DNA from: Brienomyrus brachyistius
Taxonomy: Eukaryota > Chordata > Actinopteri > Osteoglossiformes > Mormyridae
Assembly (NCBI RefSeq): GCF_023856365.1
Contig: NC_064552.1
Span: 7,245,160-7,309,159, forward strand
Direction: 5' to 3'
Length of the DNA: 64,000 bases
The position numbers and the translations under genes were made by a program. The notes under the pieces are model-generated. The model made no database searches. It was not told the DNA's origin and saw nothing but the letters and a program-made list of their open reading frames with translations. Positions 57,461 to 64,000 of the stretch are shown one piece after another; the stretch's first letter is position 1, and each line of letters begins with the position of its first letter.

Positions 57461-59996
57461 ATCTAGAGCTACTACAACACAATTGTGTAACTATAGAGAT
57501 ATTGTGTTTTAGTCCTCTGTGGCAAGAGATAAAAACAGAAGACTGGTCTTAGCACTCTTCAGCAACTGTCAACTGGGGGTCTACAGGGAAGTATATAAAT
57601 GGTTCTCTTTTCCAAATGCGTTGACGTCTTCAGCACACAAAATGAAAAGGTAGGTGTCTGAGAGGACACTGGATTGAATGTGTGTGTTGGATTTCACCCA
57701 TGCCAACTTGCTATTGGTGGCAGGCATTCAGGAGTAGACCAATACGACAAATTAGCCACTCTGGACGGCCAGAACAAAAACATTTAAGCGGTGATGAGCA
57801 TGCGTCAATAAATATTCTGTCTTGAGTCAAAGCTCTTCATTATAGCTTGAGATGTTGGTTTTGTTGGAATCCTTATAATAATGATGTTTGTTTTGTTTTG
57901 TTTTTTGTTTTTTTTTGCTGAAGAGCAGAAATACAGAAAATTAGTGTTAGAGTTTTGATCTCCTGGGTGTTTTGGTCCTCTGTGAAGTTACTGACTTACT
58001 GACTTTAGCTAATAATGTCATATTTTAAACAGCCAACCCCCGTCTCTTGGATTTAAGTGGCAATTTTTAAAATAATAAAATCTGTCAAGCAGCTCCTTAA
58101 AATTGACAAGTTTGTTGCCATTTTTGATCTGGGAAACTGTGGTATATTAGTTGCTTAATTATTGATGTCAGCTGAGATCCAATGTAACACTATAGCCTTT
58201 CATTCTATTCTCTAAAGACATTCCTGAAATGAGAAGGAGTTCCTCTTGGTGACATATTTCATTTTGTGGACGGGTAATATAAAAGCATTTTTTTCCCATT
58301 AGGCTAAACTAGAAATGGAGTTAGATATCGTTCTGTGCCCTCTTGGTTGCCATTCCTTTATTTCTTTTAATCAATTATTCAAAACGGTATCCACCCAACT
58401 CAATTTTGTAATTAACACAATTTGGAAGCAGTAACCCATCATCTCAACGGAATATGTCTTAAAGTGCAGATGTGATTAACCTGTAATCAATACATTTTCC
58501 AAGGTACTCAAGGATTAACATGGAATTTGGCAAGTGTACCTTTTCCCGAAAAATATTGCTAAAATCTCCCTACACTCTTTAGATTATAATTTGTGTTACC
58601 GAAAGATGTGTAGGGGACTTTAATTGCTTGGTAATGTTGATAAATTGATAATGACACTTTTAGAACAAATTTTTCTATCTATTTGCTTTTTTTTTACATT
58701 GAGGGCTAGGGAAGCACTGGGAATGACTGTCACATAAATAAACTGAGGAAGTCTATCAACACTGGCAGCAAAGAGGTATTCATCTTGGGAAATAAATGAT
58801 AAATTAAATTAGTTTTCTTGTTTAATTATTCCTGGTCCTCTAATGAACAATCTGCCAACTGTGATGAAATATGTGTTGGATATAAATGTCATGTCTGCTT
58901 CATCTATCAGGGAGGTTGAGACCACCAAAGTGTTTCTCTGTAATTGGCATCACCCTAGCAAGTTTAAAATGGGAGGACAAAGCCATATTAACCCAGAGAC
59001 CCATAGTTAACGTATTCTAAATCTAAAATAATATTGGAGCATGTGATGCATTTGGTATGAAATTTGAATCTGAAGAGACACACTTTTTTAAAAAAAAAAC
59101 TTGCTTGTTAAAATGTACAGCTGTCAAAGTGGGTTACACTATTAGTAATTGGTACAGTTGCCCATATATTTTTCAAGGGATCTGTCATATCTAAGGCCAC
59201 ACAGCAAGGTTTGGGATAAGCAGTCCCCTGAAATCCTTTGGTCAAGTGGGTGAAGATGGAGATCCCAACTGGATCCAGTAAACTCTAGGATTGATATGGA
59301 GGATTTACTCAATACGATTCTGTTGTGTGTGACAGTTGGAATATGGTATGAGTAGGGATACCAGTAGTTATATTAGTTGTTGTGTTCTATGGAGCACTGA
59401 AGCCCCATAAGCTAAAAATCTCTCTAACTGAAACAAGGACTGAGTCCAAAACTAAATCAGGCAGGTGATCCTGTCATTTTTTAAATTTCTGTCTTTTTTT
59501 TCAGATAAACCACATGTAAAAAATTGTAGAAGAATGGAAATATGTTGCATTTTTTACCAGTCCCTCAATGACTTCAGTGTCCAGGGTACTGGACATTTAC
59601 ATAAAAGCCAGCAATTCAGTGCTAGTTGTATCAGTAAATACATGTACAGTATAACATGAATAGTACTGTAACTATATAATGTAGCAATCTCCTGGGTAAG
59701 TTTGTATAAATCATTCTTCAGCAATAATATATACTTCCATATCAACAACAACAATTAAATCTTTATAAGTGGAGCCTGGGTAGCTTCCTGAATTATGGGT
59801 CATGATGTTGCAGTTTGTAAAATGTAACTTCATTTAGTGCTCAATGAACCAAGTTCTTAACATACTTAGAGTGAAAAATAATGATACCCCACTCTTCATT
59901 CACTGGGTGCACCAATCTGTTTCAGTTCATTAATTTCCTGCTATCACCTGCTATATTACTATATTATAATGTAATATAGAGGATATAGATGATTCC
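57461..59996. other. Unrecognised AT-rich sequence
   Basis: No gene or repeat family recognised; T runs at 57890-57920 only. Confidence 0.5.
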
Positions 59997-60079
59997 ACTG
60001 ACCCTATTCAGGATAAGCGGTAGGACGATGGATGGATGGATGGATGGATGGATGGATGGATGGATGGATGGATGGATGA
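59997..60079 (+). repeat. SINE 3' end with expanded (GGAT)n
   Basis: 'ctgaccctattcaggataag' and 'cggtaggacgatgg' form the SINE end, followed by about twelve GGAT units (60027-60079). The rest of the SINE is absent or too decayed. Confidence 0.8.
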
Positions 60080-62259
60080 TGCTGGTCATAAATCTTCCAA
60101 AATAAAGTTCTCTAATTTATTTCCTAATGAATAGTGTATAACAATATTTGTATAATTTTAGTCAGAATGAGGGAAGAAAATATTTCATATTTAGCTGACG
60201 TATGAATGTACGTATGTTTTAAAAAGGCAACTGTGATTCAGGCTTTCCTAAAGTGCTGAACAATTTTAAAATATATAATTTGCAAGTACTATGCCAAGGC
60301 CATTTTCAGCTGAAAGCCAAATCGCTACGTTGCGTTTGTGCCAAAAATATGAGACAGTGCATTTTATAGAAATGCATTTCCTGGCCTGCATTCCATGCCT
60401 AGATCAACCTTACAATAGATGGGCAAGACTGTAGGACACGACCAAGAGGGGGAAGTAATTTACGTTGATTTCTGCACAAAAGTAGTTTCTGGGCGAACAG
60501 ATGCTGGTCTGAAATCGCTAGATGAAGCTGGTCCTGCTGGAAGCAATTACTTGTCAACATTCCCTGATTATGTTCTCAGGGAGAAAAGATAACCTACTAA
60601 GGCAGGGAACTCAATGGATTCTCATCCATCCAGCAATTCTCCCGTTCCATGTTGATTACAACAGGGAGTTGATACCGATTCCAAATGAGTCAGAAAAACA
60701 ATGCCTCCCAGTCAGAATTTCTGAAGTACAAACTGAGCATAAACGGGGGAAAAATCTGAATTCTTACCTGAAATATGATACACAAGCATATCATACACAT
60801 TCTCAGAGGGCCCAGTATCCCAAGGTTTTATTAATTTAGTGAGACCAATGGTTCAATAAAGACATTGCTTAGTGATAAAAGCATGACTGCAAATCAACTC
60901 GAGTTGCGCCACTGAATCGAATAGGCACCTACATAAATATCCTACGTTAATGCTTTTGACAACATTTAATTTCTTTCTACATTCATAAAGTGGATGTGAG
61001 CTAACACATGTCAAAAACAATTTGCCGACAGGTAGCGCTGCTAAGTCGTTTAGAATATTTTGCTTACAGATATTAAGCACTGGGAATTCTGCTGAATGGG
61101 ACGACACTTTATAAATCACCAAAGCAATCTCAGTTTCTTTTCTGATATGCCAGCCACTTGCAAGTTTGCCTTCCCTATCACAATTAATATTCAACTATCT
61201 ATGAGTTGGCCCTGTTGCCAGGCCTTCAATTAACAGCCTCCACTTCACTACAAAGTCTTGCCTTTGAGATGAGAGAGACCTACTTTTTAATTGGACCTAA
61301 GGCTGCTTCTATTATATGCTTGTCGAACACCAATCCAACAGCACGCCATCTGTTTACGTTAGTGTTAATCATATCCATTCTCTCGCCGTTATTGTTCCAG
61401 ATGGCTTTCATAATTGCGTTGTTTCTGCAGATGTTTTATAGGCAGTTTAGGAACACTGCCAGGCTGGATTGACAAAGTACTGTTGAGCCTTTAATGGGAA
61501 AATAATGTTTTTTCCAGGGCGGTTCCAGGTTGTCTATAGCAGTGTAAGCAATGCACTTGTCACTAATAGAACTTTTTAACTTGCAAATTACCAGGTCAGT
61601 TATATTGGAAATGAAGCAGAGTGTCTTTTCTTAAAACTATATTTCATCTTAGTCTGAAATATAAAGAGAGAGTTTCGGTTTGGCTCTAAGTTATGGTGTA
61701 TGAATAAAATAGTTTACAAAATGTAGCAGTTTGGGCTTTTGTCCAAAATATAAATATGTATTCATAATGGTTTCATATTAATAAATGAGGCTCCAAGCTT
61801 TCTAAAGACACCAAAAGCATTTCATACCGTCTAGTCAGTAAGGTGTCTAAACATTTAGATATATTGCAAATGAATGTGTTCAATCAAAAAAAGTTCTACA
61901 TTTAATCAGCAATATATTTGGAAATAATAATATATTTGACATTAGTTAGAGTACATGCCAATCTATGCATTAGTCCGTACATTTTTTTTGTATAAAATGA
62001 CATTTAAATTTACACCAACACTTTAATAGAGGGGGCCCAAATATGGACTACACTCCTAGTTAATGTTAGTCAACTAAGCGTTAATTACGTACTGATCCCA
62101 TGTTTGTTCATCATTAATCAGTCACAACGGTTCATGTACTTCATGCAGTTACTATGTTTGGTCAATGATGTGCAATTCAGTAATAGAAAAGGTACTAAGT
62201 TGCTTGTGCCCCCTTCAGTAACCAAATTCACTTATAAAAGTGTGTCGCACTGTCACTTG
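60080..62259. other. Unrecognised AT-rich sequence
   Basis: Three frames of 88-113 codons (60522-60839 plus, 60853-61194 minus, 61206-61472 plus) show no known motif. Their close spacing is not backed by shared strand, so I do not call genes. Confidence 0.5.
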
Positions 62260-62403
62260 GCGCCTGTGTGTCATTGCGAGTGTGAATGCATGGCCTGCAA
62301 TGGACTGACAACGCTGTACCTTACTTTCTGCTTGACTTTGACCCGACCCTGTACGGGTTACAGCGATTACGGATGGATGGATGGATGGATGGATGGATGG
62401 ATG
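62260..62403 (+). repeat. SINE 3' half with (GGAT)n tail
   Basis: 'cattgcgagtgtgaatgcat', 'ggcctgcaatggactg' and 'cgaccctgtacgggttacag' precede about eight GGAT units (62371-62403). The order matches the 3' half of the SINE family. The tRNA-like head is missing. Confidence 0.75.
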
Positions 62404-62563
62404 CTACTTGACTCACACAAATCATTCTCTAATAACTGTGGATAGAAAACACAGCTGTTGTCTGTATATTTAAGGTTAACTATATCTTTTGTTTTATAGT
62501 AGTATTTCTTTCTGTTACTCCCGTACAGTACATAGACTAAGGAGGTTCTTTATTGCTCTAGTA

Positions 62564-62733
62564 AAGTGTTTCCCAGTTGGGTCCTTCGGGGACCCACAGT
62601 CTGTCCATGTTTTTGCTCCCTCCAAGCTCCCTGTCAGACAGTCCTCATTTTTGCTACCTACAGTACCAGGAGCTGGGAGGGAGCGGAAACATGGACTGAC
62701 TGCCAATCCCCTAAGGACTGGCCTAGGAAACTG
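62564..62733. mobile_element. hAT-like MITE, imperfect
   Basis: The left arm 'agtgtttcccagttgggtcc' with 'acccacagtctgtccatgtt' and the right arm, read inverted ('cagtttcctaggccagtcct' with 'ggcagtcagtccatgttt'), are long imperfect inverted repeats. 'tttttgctccctccaagctc' recurs inverted as 'gctccctcccagctcc'. The first base of the left end is mutated and no 8-bp duplication is left. Confidence 0.65.
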
Positions 62734-63065
62734 CCGTAATGTGAAATAATCCAGCAAGGTGAGTCCTGTTCAATATAACATATAGTGTTCAAAATTGCCT
62801 TCAAAACATTATTTAAATTGAATGCTTTTAAAAGCAAACATTTAAACATCTCAGTGGCTTTAGATTGTATTTAAATAAATGACATCAGGCAACAAAATGT
62901 GCAAGAAGAGAATTTAGATATATATGTGATTGTAACAGCGTGTGGCTGGAGGGATGGCAGTTATCATGATTGTGCCAATTAACCTCTAGCCCGTGCGAAA
63001 CATTCACGATACCCAAAAGGCTCTAAATCACTCTCTGGATCATGAGGGGAACCAGGCTGCTTCGA

Positions 63066-63085
63066 GGGGGGGGGGGGGGGGGGGG
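63066..63085. repeat. Poly-G run of 20
   Basis: Twenty consecutive G bases between 'ttcga' and 'acatc'. Confidence 0.9.
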
Positions 63086-63231
63086 ACATCTTCTTGGTAA
63101 TGCTCTCTCCATCAGGCCGGTTGCAAGTTGTCAACTGCATAAATTAATTTGTATTGGTTAGTTCAGTATTAACTAGCTCTTTTTTCGGCATGGCCATCCC
63201 CTGTGCTCTTTGTGCCGTGCCTATTACACAT

Positions 63232-63425
63232 CACATTTATTTATCAGACACGTTTGCCCAAAGCAAAGTGCAAGTGTGCATCAGAGAGAAGGGTCACATC
63301 CCTTCGCAAGTTGGGGTTAAGGGCCTGGCTCAAGGGCCCAATGGTGATATCACTCTGCCCGGCACATTATATGAACCAGCGATCTTCCAGTCATGGGCAC
63401 TAAGCCACACATTGCTCCATATTTA
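63232..63425 (-). repeat. tRNA-derived SINE, nearly complete
   Basis: The minus strand starts 'gagcaatgtgtggcttagtg' (A-box side) and 'ggaagatcgctggttcat' (B box), continues 'gggcccttgagccaggccct' and 'taaccccaacttgcgaaggg', and ends 'tttgggcaaacgtgtctgat' with 'aaataaatg'. Same family as 5.0, 42.0 and 44.1 kb, and the copy that shows the normal head-to-tail distance of about 190 bp. Confidence 0.82.
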
Positions 63426-64000
63426 GCCATAATATGTATAATATTTGAGCCTGTAACATTCTGTTCTACATCTATTTAAACCTGTCTTTTTTAACCCTTT
63501 AACCTTTTTACTAGGGTTATTATCTTAATTTTATAGCTGTTTCTTTTACCAAAATGATAATGCAGAGGTAGTATGGAATGCTACATTAAGATCACAGGGG
63601 TTAGTTTTAGTTTTTCTCTTGTGGCCTTTTATGTCAAACTTTGCATAAAGTGGATGGGGAATTCCCTGGGGTAAGCCTGATGAATAATAACATATACTGT
63701 GCTTAAGGAGCAGTTCAACAAAACGCACAAGTAGCACAGGGAAGTGAAATGATATGAAGGGACACTATGTATCCGTTATTGTTAAGGGCACATGACAGGG
63801 AATCAATCATGTGAAATGTAACAGTTCTCTTGAGAACGGCATCAAGAGTTTAGGAACAAGTAAAATGTAATTCAAAGCGGCAGATGTGTCATGCATTTCA
63901 ATGTAGTGTTGTAATCAGTTTTTTATTTTAGATGGTAATATAAAACAAGGGAATCCTCTTCTGAATAGCTGATCATGTTGACTTTCTATTCCATTAAAAA
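63426..64000. other. Unrecognised sequence to window end
   Basis: No supported feature; nothing identifiable continues past the edge. Confidence 0.5.

Noticed and set aside
60522..61472. Three neighbouring frames of 88-113 codons as a possible gene
   Set aside because: They lie on different strands, show no motif, and have lengths within chance expectation for this amount of DNA.

Overview
The window looks like nuclear DNA of a ray-finned fish, most likely a teleost. The evidence is AT-rich, intron/intergenic-like sequence with no bacterial-style gene packing; tRNA-derived SINEs ending in (GGAT)n or in a tail like 'ggataaaagcgtctg..aaataaatg'; Tc1/mariner copies; Ty3/gypsy elements of the fish type; a Gmr1-like gypsy gag with a SCAN-related domain; and an R4/Dong (Rex6-like) LINE. 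The exact lineage cannot be read from the sequence. I found no convincing host exon, tRNA, rRNA or CRISPR array. Nearly every recognisable feature is a mobile element or a repeat, so the window is probably intergenic or lies inside a large intron.

Layout. 1-2 kb: a decayed minus-strand Ty3/gypsy element (LTR, gag, protease, start of pol) that runs off the left edge. 3.9-4.9 kb: a Tc1 element truncated at its 3' end. 6.4-6.9 kb: a badly decayed gypsy RT with a SINE beside it. 10.5-12.9 kb: two copies of a palindromic element, a LINE RT scrap and a SINE. 15.3-17.5 kb: a LINE 3' tail, then an internally deleted gypsy element with a full 5' LTR and a partial 3' LTR. 20.4-22.3 kb: a Gmr1-like gag-protease piece and an LTR-like region. 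24.8-27.1 kb: microsatellites running directly into an R4/Dong LINE whose 624-residue reading frame is the only long open frame here. 28.4-38 kb: sparse, with a LINE tail, a decayed Tc1, two full-length and one half palindromic copies and a Tigger-like MITE. 41.2-46.1 kb: a dense repeat cluster (Tigger-like element, SINEs, Tc1, and a SINE carrying a minisatellite). 48.5-53.6 kb: a nested palindromic element, a solo LTR, a hAT MITE with a perfect 8-bp target duplication and a young SINE with a perfect 15-bp duplication. 53.6-64 kb: mostly unrecognised AT-rich sequence with two hAT-type MITEs and SINE fragments.

How parts interact. The SINEs carry tRNA-like promoter boxes and borrow two kinds of LINE tail, so they probably moved using LINE machinery. 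The MITEs have terminal repeats and target duplications of hAT and pogo/Tigger type and would have needed transposases from elsewhere. No element here appears to encode a complete set of its own functions. The R4/Dong LINE comes closest, having an open RT-endonuclease frame but lacking its 5' part.

The most interesting unexplained structure is the palindromic (foldback) family present six times. One copy holds a second small element whose insertion can be undone by comparison with another copy in the same window. No new molecular system with a coding basis is visible.
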